From Synanceia verrucosa (lineage: Eukaryota; Chordata; Actinopteri; Perciformes; Synanceiidae): a stretch of 64,000 bases of DNA. The DNA lies in assembly GCA_029721515.1 (NCBI GenBank), contig CM056570.1, positions 5,027,601-5,091,600 of the forward strand, written 5' to 3'. A program made the position numbers and the translations under genes. This document shows positions 10,828-25,290 of this stretch, piece after piece. The notes beneath the pieces were generated by a model that searched no databases, was not told where the DNA came from, and worked only from the letters and a program-made list of their open reading frames with translations. How positions within the stretch are numbered: position 1 is the stretch's first letter; the number at the start of each line of letters is the position of its first letter.

Positions 10828-13800
10828 TTAATTGCAGAGGGGTTTCTGACACTCGAACAGTAGCGGGTAGATCTGCTCAACGGCTGTGGCCACATTCTGC
10901 ACATTTGGTCCTGAACAATGGGGCAGGGAGGAGTGAAGTACAGTATTGAGTATATTAAATAAAAAACGGAAAAAAAACTGCACATACAAATAGAGAATCA
11001 CAGATACCATCAGTTGTTTGGGTCAAGCTCAACCTAATGCACAAAGCACAAAGAAGGCATGAACTATTACACACTGAGTAAAATGCCTTGAGGAATTGGG
11101 TTATTTACAAACCGCTTTTCTGGTTGTAACACACTATAAAAGTGCATTGCGACAATGTGACCTCAATCCCTTAAACTGGTGTGCCCTTCAGCTGTACGTA
11201 AATGAGGGTAAGAGAGGTTAGTCTGTGTGTACATATGCGTGTGAAAAGTACCTGTCACTGTGATGCTGCCAGTGGAAAACACCTGCACAGTAGCCTTGAT
11301 GTGTTTGATCCTGTACGTGGCAGCAGGATGGAGCTCTGGTTCATAACTGACAAACAAACAAACACATGGTTAAGTGTTGAATGCTGAAGGCTTTCAGCAC
11401 ATATATCTGTAACAACTACATATTACATAGTACATGTTTCTACAAGATGACATACTGCAGTACTCTACTGTCACAGAAACAAGTGAATCAGAGACTGACA
11501 ACACCAGCATCTCCTAAATGCATGTCAGTGCTGACTAATGCTCCCACCACTAGAGGTCATCCCATCCTTGCAAATCCGTCTGTCACTAAATATGTAACAT
11601 AATAAACAGACATTTACTTAATAATATGAATAAAGAATTAATGAACAAATGAAAGAAAGAATGAAGAACTTAAGGCACACACACAGAATTTGATGTTGGA
11701 TCAACTGAGCTCTCTTTTGTAAATATATACAAACATGAAAAAACTAGAGGGAAAAAAACTGAAGGAGTTTGGAATTTAGGAAGAAAATATATATAAATAT
11801 TAATAAAAGAGGAAGAAAACAAGTATATACGACATAAATAACAGCAGTGCAAAGTATAATAATACATGTGTGTCATCTGAGGGGCAAGGTCTGCTAAAAG
11901 AGCAAAAGCCAGTACAAGGAAATATTTCTAAAAACTCAGATGTGGATGCTGATAGTAGTGATGGTTTTCATGAGTGTGGTGATGTATATTGCTGTATTAT
12001 TACCTGGCAATGGGTCGGTTGTTCTTAGTAAAGTCTATAAGGTGGACTGCAAATGGCATGGAGCACACTGCCAGGACATTCACAACTTTGAAGGCTGAAA
12101 ACCTCACCTGAACAGACAACACACACATAATCATGTTAAGCCAAGTGAGGAATGCAGGAAGAAAATCAATAATTGAATAATTGTGTAAATTTATTTACTT
12201 TATCAATCCATACACTGTCAATAGCATCTGTTTATTTCTAACTTGACATATGCACATTCTACAACCCGATGAAGCATTTAAACATTATGTCTTAAGACTG
12301 CAGTGTACCATGCTGACAGATATATGGGGAAAAAAGTGACATTAATTTATTGCTTGAATGTTGTCTGTGGTAAATACCAAAATACAAATAAATCTTACAT
12401 CTATTCTTGGACTTCTGCCTACCTATTTGTGTAGAAACCTCAGAAAAAATTTCTGCCCGTCTACCTAGAATGATGCATAGAAGGACCTCAAATTGGCACA
12501 TCTTTTAACTCTGGGGACATTCAAGACAATTAGAAAAGACTTGAGAGAAATAAGCTCAACTGGATCTTGTGGTTGTCCTATGTTATCATTTAATCGCACT
12601 CTTGTTTTTCTGTAGCGTGTGTCCGTATTTTGACTTTATTTGTGTTTTGGATGTTTGCTTTAATCGCTCTGTTTCTTCTGTGCTGCCGTTTTGGCTAGGT
12701 CACTCTTGGAAAAGAGGTTTTAAATCTCAATAAGTTTTACCTGGTTAAATAAAGGATATTGGTGAGCTTGCCAATGTCAGGTTAAAAGGAGTCACCTTTG
12801 TGACACTGGAAACACAACATACCTCTCTAGCCTACTAAGGTGGCTCCGGGTTGCATGCCACGCCTTTGTCTGTGAGTCATGGCAGGTTAAACCAAATAAA
12901 TTTGTGAATTTGCCTGTTGGTGGGACGAATACAGGTTCATCTTATCTTATGAGAAATCAAAAGGAAGTTTAGCCAGACAGACAGTGTGACAGGGAATGTA
13001 GCCAGGCAGGTGTTTTGAAGTGGGGCTGTACGAAATGCTTATCTTGAGTCTGCGATAACCTGCATTACATGATGGTCATCTACAGTCAGTGATACTGAAC
13101 AAGGATAAATACCTCATAACACCACATCAAAACACCTGACCTTGGCACAAACTTTTATTATACTAATTTCCAGGCATGTTAGCTATAACTAGGACATGGC
13201 CAGGATTGTATAAAAAAAAAAAAACTTAGCCAAATCTACTGACACATCATATTTGTATAATTGTTTAACAATGGTTTGACATAAAGTGAATTGTGATAAA
13301 ATTCTTTGTTTGTCTTAAGTAATATTACAATTCAATTATTCTTTTAGATTTCTCCACAAACTTATAAATTCCCCTAGGAATTAATTAAGTATCGATCGGT
13401 CTTCATTTCTGTAACACCTGAGAACAAAAACTATAAATGACAGATGAATGAGTTTGAATTTGTGTTTTTTTATGAAAAATTTGATCTTTAACTGGACATT
13501 TGGAAATACAAACAGATAATTTGATAAGCGCCAGTGATATTTTTTTCTACACGTATTCCAAAAATAAAAGTGGCATCTGTTACAACACTGTTATCCAAGG
13601 TTAACGAGGTTACACTCACCTTAAAGCCCAGTTTCTGCAGAAGGCGAGCCAACCTGCGGGCACCCAGCTTTGCATCATCCTCACTGAACAAAAGAGGAGA
13701 GCAAAGAGTGAGCGCCAGAGTGTGAAAAAGCGATATGCACACTGTATCAGGTTTGACATGCAAAAGAAATTTAAGCATACACAGAAACTGGCAACCTTAA

Positions 13801-14930
13801 GTGTTCAGAGCACCAACAAATAGGGCATCCCTGTGCTGGTTTATAATGGCAGATTTGCCAAAAATTATAATGTCAGGGGAGACACAGTTGAGGACGTTGC
13901 TCAAGAATTCAGCTTAAGCCAACATGATGGCACAGACAATAACGAGGCAAAACAACAGTAACGAACAGTCCATTAATTTGTTATGTGCAGTTGCAGATTT
14001 GATTGATTGACCAGTAAATCAATGACAATGGACAATGATGCTCTAGATATTTTCAGTTTTTCTAACTAATTCTTCTAATACTAATATGAGTTAAGAATTA
14101 GCTTTACCACAAAGATGTAAAATGCCACATACACTGAATAATTAATATTATTTGTTTTGTTTTGTTCCTCTCAGTTGTTTTTTTGAGAGTATTTACCTTG
14201 TCGCTCCAGTGCAGATTATTTTCCCTGAGGACCAGATTGAGGCTGTTATGGTGGGTTTACGCAGCTTCATCAGGACTTTCTAAAAAATAAAAAAATAAAA
14301 AAATAAAAAATAAAACAGAAATAAAAAGTTGTCAAACGGTGAGTGAAGCATCCATCCATTTTCTACTTATCCTCATAGGGACACAGGGGGGCTGGAGCCT
14401 ACCCCAGCTGTCTTAGGGCGAAAGGCAGGGTACACCCTGGACAAGTCTCCAGTTCATAGAAACAGACAACCATTCACACTCACATTCACACCTACGGGCA
14501 ATTTAAAATAACCCATGCATGTGTTAGATGGTGGGAGGAAGCCAGAGTACCCTGAGAGAACCCACGCAGACACGGAGAGAACATGCAAACTCCACACAGA
14601 AAGGCCCTGGGCCAGGAATCGAACCCAGTACCTTCTTGCTGTGAGGCGACAGTGCTAACCACCATCACGCTCGTGAGCATTGCATATACGACCCATATCA
14701 TAAATGCAGAAAACCTGTATATAATAAGATTTTAAAACTGCATCATATATCATGTAGAATATCTCTCTCTTGTTAACAAACTTTGACTTCCTTACCCCTA
14801 CTTCTGGCTTATAGATGACGTTGCTTCCCTCCAAGGCAATGGTGCGCAGGTTGAGGTGGCACCTGGTCCTGAAAGTTGCCACCACATTGGTGACAATGAT
14901 ATCAAGTGCTTCATCATTGTTGGAATCCAT
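10828..14930 (-). CDS. tbpl1: TATA-box-binding-protein-like 1 (TLF/TRF2)
   Basis: TBP-related core transcription factor. The family binds TFIIA, does not recognise canonical TATA boxes and supports TATA-less promoters; it is needed for spermiogenesis in mouse and early development in fish and frog. Coding exons on the minus strand: 14930-14796, 14279-14197, 13683-13620, 12107-12004, 11346-11252 and 10910-10828 (564 nt, 187 aa; human protein 186 aa). Every junction is GT-AG and frame is kept. The two TBP direct repeats are visible: NVVATFRTRCHLNLRTIALEG, then KVLMKLRKP, SSGKIICTGA and GARRLARLLQKLGF in the first, and FKVVNVLAVCSMPF, YEPELHPAATYRIK, VQVFSTGSITVTG and AVEQIYPLLFE in the second. 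The start is the ATG of MDSNNDEALD, matching the human N-terminus. The C-terminus ends CQKPLCN, one residue longer than human. Tail-to-tail with slc2a12. Confidence 0.95.
12640..12765 (+). repeat. Retroelement 3' tail in tbpl1 intron 3
   Basis: Contains 'cactcttggaaaagaggttt', 'ttttaaatctcaata' and 'acctggttaaataaagg'. This ending is very frequent in fish genomes and typical of LINE/SINE 3' ends. Family assignment is from memory of the pattern. Confidence 0.45.
14350..14668 (-). repeat. Common teleost interspersed repeat, near-complete copy in tbpl1 intron 1
   Basis: Read on the minus strand it begins 'ggttagcactgtcgcctcac' and runs through 'ggttcgattcctggcc', 'gtttgcatgttctctccg', 'tgcgtgggttctctc' and 'tgaatgtgagtgtgaatgg' to the 'tggatggatg'-type end. 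It is the longest of the four copies in this window and lies between coding exons 1 and 2 of tbpl1. A gttcgattcc phrase resembles a tRNA B box, but no A box was identified. Confidence 0.8.
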
Positions 14931-15034
14931 GAGGGTGTGTGGTGCAGCAAGAGGACCACAGGGGACTCCTCACACATTTATCATCAACATCACCATCAAC
15001 ACCATTTCACAGACGGGCCGGGAGAGGAGTTGAG
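14931..15034 (-). other. tbpl1: tbpl1 5' UTR part of the start-codon exon
   Basis: Upstream of the tbpl1 ATG on the minus strand, a good acceptor (pyrimidine-rich ttttgttcccggcag) ends at 15035, so the exon probably begins at 15034. The leader has no in-frame extension of the protein. Inferred from splice signals. Confidence 0.45.
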
Positions 15035-16013
15035 CTGCCGGGAACAAAAAGTCACAGAATTTATTGTAATCCCATCAGTTTTTTAATCAACATTTTTCAC
15101 ATGCACACATCAACATTCTAATGCAATGCCCCATACCCTTGAGTTGTATTAAGTTCCTAAATGTTGTTAAGTGTTGTTTACATGAGTAACACTTGCATCA
15201 AATGCATATACAGTACAATACACCAGCACAAAGACACAGTCAGGATGTGTGAATAATACTGTTATTTGCAGCACCAATTCGCCTGATTCCCCAGCTAAGT
15301 GGTTCCCAAATGCACTCAAAATAGGATTAACACTTGCATTTGCAACAAAGTCATAGACAAAGTTAAGAGTTTTCTTAATTTAGAAAGCATTAACGTACCA
15401 CTACGCTGTATTGGCCATGTATTAACGTTAGTTTACCCGCTAGTGATACAGCTTGATAGTGGCTAGCCCTGCTGCTAGTAAATTACCAAGTAAGATAAAG
15501 GAAATAATATATTGGAGGTTGAATGTGATATAACATGAATTGTATGTGAAAGCGCAAGGTATAACTCGCTGTAGTTTTGTCTAAAATATGCAGTTTATTT
15601 ACGTTACAGCTGCCCACAGTTCACCACAGCGTTGTATTCCATAGTAACGCAGCAACTGCTAAGCTTGCTAAACTAGCTAATCTTACCAGCCAACAAACGG
15701 GCTACCAATCGCAAACTAATTCAGCATGACTGCATTAATCAACGTGTTGTTGTGCCTCGGGTGAAATGAACGACTAAAAACAAAGAGTAACGGTGCATTA
15801 CTAGTGCCAGGCTAATGCTTATGAATAAAGCTATCCGTTAGCTAGCAACAAAGAAAGTGCACAGGCAGTAATGAATGAAAAGTTGTTAGCTTAGCTAGCT
15901 AGCAAGCTAGCTGTTTAACGTTACACTGAGGACGATGTATTTCTACTGTTTCTGTCTGAGTCTGCGCGTTAATGATGTGTCATCTGAAATGTTTGCTTTC
16001 GATCTTTACTTAC

Positions 16014-16145
16014 CTCTTCGACTAGCTCTGTGCTGTTACCCCAAAACATATCACAATCCAGTCAGCGGAAAAACAAATATTATGGACAGACCTCTTCCTC
16101 TGTGGACTACAAGCAAACTACCTTCCGGTTTCCGGTTTCAAAATA
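16014..16145 (-). promoter_or_regulatory. tbpl1: Probable tbpl1 promoter and non-coding exon 1
   Basis: On the minus strand a consensus donor (GAG|GTAAGTA) ends a potential exon at 16014. Just upstream of it are two adjoining ETS-family sites, CTTCCGG at 16122-16128 and TTTCCGG at 16129-16135 as written on the plus strand. Paired ETS sites, no TATA box and a short non-coding exon are typical of housekeeping promoters. The transcription start is not defined by the sequence. Confidence 0.45.
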
Positions 16146-19100
16146 AAACCAGGTTACCTCGTGAACATTAAAATAAGTACAGTTTCCGCTAACACACCAG
16201 TAATGAAATTTCAGAATTCAACGACATAAACAACATTTACGGTATATTTAACGTAAAAAATGCCATATTCTATATCTGTATGTGTAATGTTTGGTAAATT
16301 GTCAAACTGCAGCACATTTTATGTGAAAGTTCGTTGGGGATACAATTACAGATTTTAGGTAAAAGCCATGACTTCTTCCAGAAAACGAGATCAATGCTGG
16401 ATCATTTTCCAATTTACTAGTGCAAAGCGGACATGCTTGCAATTAAATCTGTGTGTGATTTTTATTACTTTCAATGTCAAACAAGGTAACAGCCATTTTT
16501 ACCAGAAGGCCCTCAAAGAAGACCTTTCTCAAGCAACGCTGCATGTAGAGTGAGTATTTTGCGCCGCCATGTGGACAATGAAGGTTATTTCATTGTTTAG
16601 GGAAAAAAATGACAAAAAGAAGACAAATTAAATATATGGTATGTAATCAAGAAAAGTTCACATATTCTACCTGCAGAATGAACTTAAAGCTTGGCAAACC
16701 TGTTGTATGATTTTAAGTTGTTAAGATTAATATATATAGGCCTAATTTAAGTTCAAGTCAGGGTTAAAATGCTCATTGATTGTAGCCAAATTCTATGTCC
16801 ACAATTTTGCTTTTGCGATCATCTCGTCCTGCCAATATTACACTTAACAGGCTTATGTTAACACCATTTCCAGATAACAATGTGTAACTTCTTTTCAGTG
16901 TTTATGATGTATTGACGTTTAAACTATGTGGATTAGAACATCTCTGAGGAAAATGAGCACATCTGGTCAGTAAATACTCAGAGAATTCTGGACAGGCTAC
17001 AAAAGAGGAGAAGGAGTCAAGTTTGGAGGCGGTAGGGAATGTTTGTGTTATCAATGAGAGAGTTCACAGCCGCTCCTGTGGCTCATGAATGAATTTCGTG
17101 AATGGATGCTGTCCTGAGGTGTCTGCGCACTGTCACATTCTGCGGTATCGAGGCCTTAAGTCACACTTATTGTGACTTTCTGGAGTTTTGTACATTTTTC
17201 TGAGCTCAGTTTGACTTGCTCTACTTCATTAAACTTTGTTCAACACTGCACAAAAGTCAAACTGATAAGAATGACACATACTCTTTATGAAATAAACCTC
17301 CTTAAACTACACACATGTGTCAGTCTTAGTGAGTACGTGCACACATTCCTATTTTTGTTTTTGCGTGTTAATGTCATGACTTATTGCTTGCTTACATTTA
17401 CACATTGTGTCCTGTAACACAGCTCTTCTGGTCAGACCACTGCAAACACTTCTCCCTTCTGGCCTGCACCCAAACAAAACAGAAAAATAACTTCTTTATG
17501 ATTCAGCCTTGTTATTATTGTTCTTCCTCCCTGGTTACCAAATTGTCTATTTTCCCTCTCATTTAATCCTCCTGGGTTTCTCCTGGTGAAATATAGCTTT
17601 GTAATTCACATCCATTCTGCACAAGAGCCTTGTTCAGATGTCCCAAGATGTTTACTATAAAGGTTTAGATTTAGAGCAGGTTAGGAGAGTCAGACCACTA
17701 GCATTGATGGTGTGTGTGTGTTTGTGTGTGTTGTGAGGCGGCTGACGCAGGGCGCAGGAGTATGTTTACAGTTCGTTGGGCTGCACATCACTGGGGCAGT
17801 TTCTTCCCAGGGGAACAATGCTCTTATTCTCATTAGGTCATAAGATGCAGCATATAAACACACAGATGTGAGCACTTACGGCTTAATAGATGCAGATATT
17901 CCAAAGAATAAATAGACAGTCCATCACTGTAACTACTCCGTGTGTGCGTGTCACAGAGAGAGTGACTGAGGGAAAATGAGAGATAAATCATTTTTTTGAT
18001 GCTTCTGGGAAATATGTGTCTGTGTGCCCATATGTGTGTGCATATTTATATGTTTGATCTGAAAAGTGGCTGATAGACTGTAGACTAACTTGAGAGTTTT
18101 AGGCTTACATTTAAACTTATCGAACATGATAAAGAAATTTGAATAGAGTAAAATGTTTGCTTTTGGGTGGAACAATATTATCAACCCAACAAACATGAAT
18201 GGAGGCCGTATATGCATACATCCCAAGGCTCTAAGAAGTATGTTTTCATCCACACATCTGAATGATTTGCATAGCTTGGTATTCTGATGACAAAAAGCTG
18301 ATAAGGCCATGCAACTTTGTCCAACAGAAAGAAAAAAAAAACATAAAGAAACATACTAAAACAAAATCAGTTTTGTCAAAAACACAACCCTGTCTTTTAA
18401 AAACTTGATTTGTATATGTCAGCGTGAATACGTCTTTGCAGAGATGTTCTGCTGAGGTGACCTCACTGTTGCCTGTAAACTGAGCGTGTTTGTCAGGACC
18501 CCAGTGTTCTGTTTATGTTGGGCGTACATCACAGACCAATTTCAAAAGGAGGAAAGTTAAAGCTTTTGAGAGTCTTTTGTGGAAGTGTTGTAAAAGTGCA
18601 GTTCAGTACAAGGACACAATAAAAGTAAGGACATAGCAATACATTCCTTAAATATGCACGGCTGTATTTCCACGCAGACACACGTATGATCTGCATGCCC
18701 ATGTACTTCATGTGTGTACATATGAGTGAGTGTTTCTGCACAGGACAGGGATGGATAGTGTGTGAGTTTGCCGTGCAGAGGGAATCCAGCGCTCTGCTAG
18801 TGCTGCTCTGGGGTCTCCCAGTGTAAACAGAGACGTGGGAACGACCAAGCCTGTTTATATCATCTCCCATTCTTACTGGGACCAGTCAGCCAGGCATCGG
18901 GGGCACAGCCAGCACACCGGTCTCATGTGCATACATGCTCACCCACATGTATGTGCATATATAGAAACGCATTTTTTATACTAAGATTTAGATTCTGACT
19001 AATTCATCAAAACAAGGGTGTAAATCCACTCAGAATCATTTTAGGCTGATATATTCATAGTAAAATCATAGTATTTTACACAGGAAGTAGTTGCCTTAAA

Positions 19101-22100
19101 TAATGTGATCACAATGTAGCTTAAGTAAATCAGTAAAAATACTGTCTTATGTACAACAAATACAAATCAATCTCTAAACCCATGTAGTGTTGATAATATA
19201 CTGTATGTGGTCCTGGGATAAGGAATACCTTGGTTTACCCCAGATTTAATTTGCAATTACATCACACACTATCTACTCATCTAAAAACGTTGAGTTTAAC
19301 ATTTACAACAGTACTATTCAAGACCCCAAAAAACTGACATTCAAGTCAAAAAGAGTTTCTACAAAGATGTGAAATCCTCCAGAGGTGAGGCCGAGCTCAG
19401 ACAGAGAGACAATTACTCCAACGCTCATCATGTCAGATTTACTGGCTTAACATTAACAGCACCTGCATAAATGTTATGGAGTTCCCTGCTAAGCCATGTT
19501 TAGACTAGTTTTGAAAATGATGACAGTGCCATGAGCATTATCTGGTGCGACTCCAGTGTGCAGAGAAAGCACCTGCTCTTTAAAAAAAAAAAAAAAAAAA
19601 AAGAGAAGGGAGCTAACGCTGAGGAAAGTACAGGATGCATTCACAGTTTCTAAATTAGTTCTAAAACAAAATAAAGAGTCAGGAAATAGCAGTTGTTTTA
19701 AAAATATTCACAAACTGTGTCTTTAGATATGTTTTCTATTGAATTTCTCCCACTTTCTCTTGTGCTGAACCTTCATTATGAGTTATAGCAAGCATGACAT
19801 ATATGCAAACCCCACAATTAAAAATCAAAATATCTCCCCCAAAAACAAAGCATAAACAAATTTAGTCATTTTGCTGATAATGGTATATGCATCAATAAGA
19901 TGTAGAGTAGAATTGAGCCTTTTAGTATAGTTACACAGAGCATTTAAGTAAATATTAGTCTCAGAGGGCTTTATAAATTGTATACTCAATTTAAATGATT
20001 CTCATAAGATCAACAGAAGAGGGACACCAGGTCATGACACTATACACATCATGAGGAGACCTTTCACAATAAATGCTGTTTTTGTCATTCATTGACAGCG
20101 CGACCCCATGTTCATTTAAAAAATGTATTTGCCCAACTGTGAAAAGCAGAAACACATGGAAAAAATGCTAACGGCAAACCCCCGTTTGTGTTCCTCACTG
20201 AACAAACAACACATTTCTGCTACAGAATTGGGGCCCGCTGGCCATTTTGTCAGCACCTCAGACAGACGGACAGCCAGTGTTTAGACAGAGAAGGAGTTGC
20301 TGTAAGCCTCGTGGAGTGGACTCTTCCTCTCTCACTAAAAACCAGAGGAGTCCGAAAACAAACTGCTGTAAGAGCACAGAGGAGTCCGTCTGAATGGCAC
20401 CTAACAATCTCAGAGCAAAACCACACTTGTGTTAAAGCTTGGGTGGGGGGCATCCTTCAATTACACACCTGGGTGCTTTTGAGATAAAGTGTGTGTGTTT
20501 GCAATCAGGAGGGAAATGCATCATTGTCACGCTGTGTCTTAATGTATAGTAGATGTAGTAATGCATGTAGGGGGAGAGGATGGATGCCAAAATGTCTTTT
20601 GCTGCATCTCAAAGTGTGTGAAGTAGGAAGAGTATCCTAAACTTTGTGCTGGTAAAAGTCTGAATTTGGGTTGAATGGGGGTGGGAGGTGTTGACATAGA
20701 AGGATGTTTTGGGGTGGCATTTGGGGAGCGAGTTGAGGTGAAGGTGTAGAATGATGATAGGAAGGAGGGAAATGTGATAAGGGGGTGTTTTAGCAGCTAA
20801 AAGTTTGGGAGTTTCATTTTCTACAGTGTGCGGCGTTGTTGCCTGTTTGCCGACGTGCACACACTTTCTAATTGATCTGCTTTTGCTCATACTTGCGTCT
20901 GTGTGTGATAAAACAAAGCAACAAAAATCTCCCACTCATATGTGAGCAACACACAAGCACATGCCTACGCACACACACACACACACTGATATCTAAATTA
21001 ATGGTCTCCTTGGGGAGTCATCCAAAGGCCACGGGCGTTTGGGAGAAAAGATTCTTGGAAAAAGGCTTCATCATCAGAACATGTGCTCATTAGTAATCCC
21101 ATCTTAGCCATCCAGAAAGAGAGAGAGGTACACTAAGGAATACATGGACAAGGTCATATACTTATCATGTTGAAGAGGCATTTACTTTACAGTCTCTCCA
21201 AATGGAGATGAAAGTGGTAGACAGTGGGAAGGAAATGAGGAATCAGCCGTCGGTGTGAGGAGCAGAAGCACAGGTAATAAGGTAAAGGACATAGATAGTT
21301 CAAAGAAAGTCTAAAAGCCAGACAAAAGAAAGATTCTCAGCAAGTTAGACTCCCTCTGTCTCCTTCAGGCTCACTCTGCGCAGGAAGTCATTAAAGAGTA
21401 AGCCAATAAAGCTGTGTCAGATATATTGTTTCCCCGTCCTCCACAAGGATATAAAATATTAGCCTCCCATTCTCATCAGACACGGGGATCAACATTTTAC
21501 ATGCTCACAATGTCCTCCTTTGGAGTTCAGAGAGTTTACTGAAGTTATCAACTGTCTTGTTGTTGGTTTTAAACATAATTGTTTCCGGTTGTATTGAACA
21601 TGACTCATATGAAAGCGGAGTTCTGAGTAACACAAAGGTTTGAAATGTGGGAATTTTCATCTGAAAAAGTCTGCAACTACAGCATTGAAGTGAAGAACAA
21701 TTCATTCGATTCAGGAATGATTCTGATTCTTCTTATTTTTGTTGCATCAACCAAATGTTGGCCACTCGGGGCCCATAAATGTCTCGAGAAGCTGACAGGC
21801 ACACATTTCATGTCCTAACGTATAAGGTTTTAGGTAGGAGCGATTAGCTGGTGAACATAGTTAAGCATTTAGCAGCTGAAGAAACAGATATTTCCTCTCA
21901 GGAGTTGGTAGAGCCCAAAACAGAGCTAGATATCGTATATTGGGTTTAGTCGCCAGAAATATGAATACAAATAAATGCTAACATTGCTACATATTTGCTG
22001 GATGTGTGTGGAAGTGGACAACCTTTTATAACACATGTCATTCTTGTGTTTAACTCAGTTTCTGCTATTCCCTAGTGGCCCTAATCAAAAAATTAAAAAA

Positions 22101-22371
22101 AACAACATTTTTTTCTATGTTAAGAAAGAAAGAAAAAACAACATTTTATGCTCAGTGTTTGAGTGCAAGTGAGTGGGTGCAGTTCAACCCTGCTGCCCCC
22201 ACAAGGGAAGTGCTACATGTTCAGTATTTAACATTTTATTTCTTGGGCAAAGAAAGAGGCTAGTTTGGAGGGAAAATAAGCAGCCCCTGTTGCTTTTTCT
22301 GTTGATAAGACCCTTCCAAAATAAATATGCAACATGTTAATAATAGAGCAAGAAGAGAATGTGTTATTCTA

Positions 22372-22395
22372 GATAGATAGATAGATAGATAGAAT
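22372..22395. repeat. (GATA)n microsatellite
   Basis: About six GATA units in a row in intergenic DNA. Confidence 0.9.
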
Positions 22396-23581
22396 AGCCA
22401 GTGAATGGTAGGAAAAGGAAGGAGCAATAAAACATGATGGAGGTATAGAAATGGAGAAAGAAGGGGTGAGGAGACGAGGTTAATCCAAACAGACCTGTGC
22501 CAGGTTATTTTTACGACAGTCCCATCAGCCATTATCTGCCTGCTCTGTTATGGTTAAGGGTAAATACAGACCTGGGCAATACCAAGGAGGGGTGGATTTG
22601 TGTGTGCGTGACTGGTTTTTGAGTCTGTGGAGTAATGTGTAGTTTCCTTCTCTCTGGCTCTCCTCCACTGCAGCAGCCAGGGAAGATAACCACAACAGTT
22701 TATTCCATTTCATCAGACGATCTTCTGGCCATTTTAGCCCTAATGGACACAGAGCAGAACTCGCCGTTTTATCTTCTTGCTCAATAAAAATCTCAGGGCC
22801 AGTCTGTTCATGAGACTCTCTGTCTCTGAGCTAAATAAATATCTGTATATCCACTGAGCTGGTGAGAGGAGTCTGTGTTTGTGATAAGTGAAGCAGAGGG
22901 GAATATTCAAGGGGAAATTTGTGTGTGAAAGAGAAAGAGAGGGCTTGTCACATGATATCATGATATCTGGCATGAGATTTGTCTGACTGTAAGCTCTCCA
23001 AACACCTGTGTTTAAGGCGTGTAGTGAAGAAAAACGAGGGGTTTAAACTTAGACATACAGAGAAATTAATCTGTGTGTGCGCGTTTATGCATGTGTATGA
23101 ATGTGTCTGAAAGATGTAATGTTATATATTTAAAGGCCCTACACTGTTTTTATCATTCAGTGCTTATTTACACATGCATTTCGGTGTTGCATGTGCGACT
23201 ATTGACAGGATTTTAGTTTACACACACACACCTGCCACCTCAAGGCAAGCCAACAAGCATGTGTTGAGGCGAGTGTGTCTTCTCTCACTCCATCTGGCCA
23301 TGTGAGTGAGCAGAGAGGAGCAGAGGTGACGCTGAGTTTGGAGCTGCAGAGAAATGATCTGCAAGGTTTATTATCTTTAATTAGCATCCAAGGGGAAAGA
23401 GATAGATAAGGACCACCATTTCGCTGATAGATCTTCTCTGTGTATTTTCTCCAAACCGTGAAGAAAGAGTTTAGTTTAAAAAAAAAAAAAAAAAGAGTGA
23501 GACATCATCAGTCCTGGAAAAGTCCACATGCCTCCAGATATACCTACCTTTATTTTTATTTTAACATGGATAGCTACACTC

Positions 23582-23670
23582 AGTGCTAGAAGAAATATTT
23601 AAATCCTTTCCTTAAGTAAATTTTTAATATATTCAGTTAAAAGTGATACATTCAAAACCTGCAACGACAC
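23582..23670 (+). repeat. hAT-type MITE fragment
   Basis: Reads 'agtgctagaagaaatattt', 'aaatcctttccttaagtaaa' and 'cattcaaaacctgc'. These correspond to the end of a very common fish hAT-derived MITE, also present inverted at 60775-61318. Only a fragment is visible. Confidence 0.5.
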
Positions 23671-25290
23671 ATGAACAATACAAGATCATCATCACAATAC
23701 TGTCCTGTTTTTTCCCAGTTGATCTAAAATGGGGTTTGAATAGTTATCTTTTTTATCAATATTATTTTTCTTATTTAACTTACAGAACATTACAACTAAA
23801 CTGTTGCATTACTTTTTGTTAACACTGTAATTTTACAACAGCACATATGAAGTCACAGTATGGCTGTCATTTTGCTATAATTTACTGTAAAAATGTCACA
23901 ATAACTTGATATGAAAATAACGCAACAACTAGCCAGTAATTTCTTATTTAGGTATCAACAACATAGACAACATTCATCAACATATATGCCAACAATGAAA
24001 GATGTTAATAAACAGTGAATATGATGATGAAACTGTAAGAGTAACACAAACACACACAAACAAACACACACATGCACTTCTCACCTCTTAAGATGCAGCC
24101 TGCTGCTGTCAAATAAATAAAAAGAAAGTAAACACAAATCAAACAGCTGGACAACAGCTGATACACCACAGCGACAGCGATGGTGTGTGTCTAAGCAAGG
24201 CAGAAAAGAAAATGAGATTCATACACACAAATGTATAACATATGTGTGTGAGGTGTGTTTGTGCCTGTGTGTTTCAGAAGCAACAGCATGTCTTTGGAAT
24301 ATGATACTAAATGATGGCATAGCTTCTATTGGGGCCACCTCGCATCCATAAACAACTCAATAATCCTCTAAGAAAAAAGGAGGAAGGTAGCAAGAGTGAA
24401 AGACAGTTATTCATAAACATAAAAAATAAAGGGATTCATTAGACAGAACTAGATTTATTCACAGTGGAGGACAGAATCATAAAAAACAGGGATTAGTTAG
24501 ATGATGTTTGGTGTCAGTATTATCTAAAAAATCAAAATTTGTTGATATTAAATGACTAAAATCACATTCAAATGGCTGTGTTACCTTCGTGTTAACTTCT
24601 GCTGAAAATTTTTTTGAATGACTATGTTGAACACAGTTGCAATGTTGCTTCTTATGAATGCTGATAGTTCTAATACAAACGCCAGACAATCTGGCTGTAA
24701 TATAGTACAAATATTTGTGTTGAGTTTTCTCATGTCATTGGAGAAATATGCAAGAGCATGCACTTGCACTCTGTATTAGCATTTAGCATGCTAATTCAAA
24801 AATTATATGCAATAGGCAGCATTTAGCAGAGAGGTCAGCAGACATCTGTTTGTGATTACGCCATAAAGGTAAGGTGCTGTTGTGTCTGTCTTCTGCTACT
24901 AAGTGGACCTGTCTGTTAGCTGCACCGGAGTTTGGGTCACACACACAAACAAACACTTGCACACACTAATGAGCTAATATGCACACACACTTGTCTGCTT
25001 CCTGTCTTGGGACTTGGGGTTCAGAGGATCTTAAGGGTCTCTTGAGATTTGATGTTGGATGCTTGTGTGTGTGTGAGGGGCTTTTTTTTTTTTTTTTTAT
25101 CACAACTCACATCTCACCTATTTGTCATCTCCTGTTAGCCTCCGGTAGCATTATGTCTGCATCTCAGGGGAGAACTGACACACACAACAACAGATTAGTT
25201 TGAAATGAGATGATGCTGCTAAGGTCAGCTATGCCTTAATCTTCCATACACACACGCAGGCACACACACACCATCACAAAGCACAAGTCC

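Noticed and set aside
16368..16572. ORF and YY1-like 'gccgccatgtgg' upstream of tbpl1
   Set aside because: It has no similarity to a protein and no transcription context; a single motif match is weak evidence.
18529..18870. 113-codon ORF on the minus strand
   Set aside because: It has no recognisable domain, signal or neighbouring exon, and its length is within chance for AT-rich intergenic DNA.
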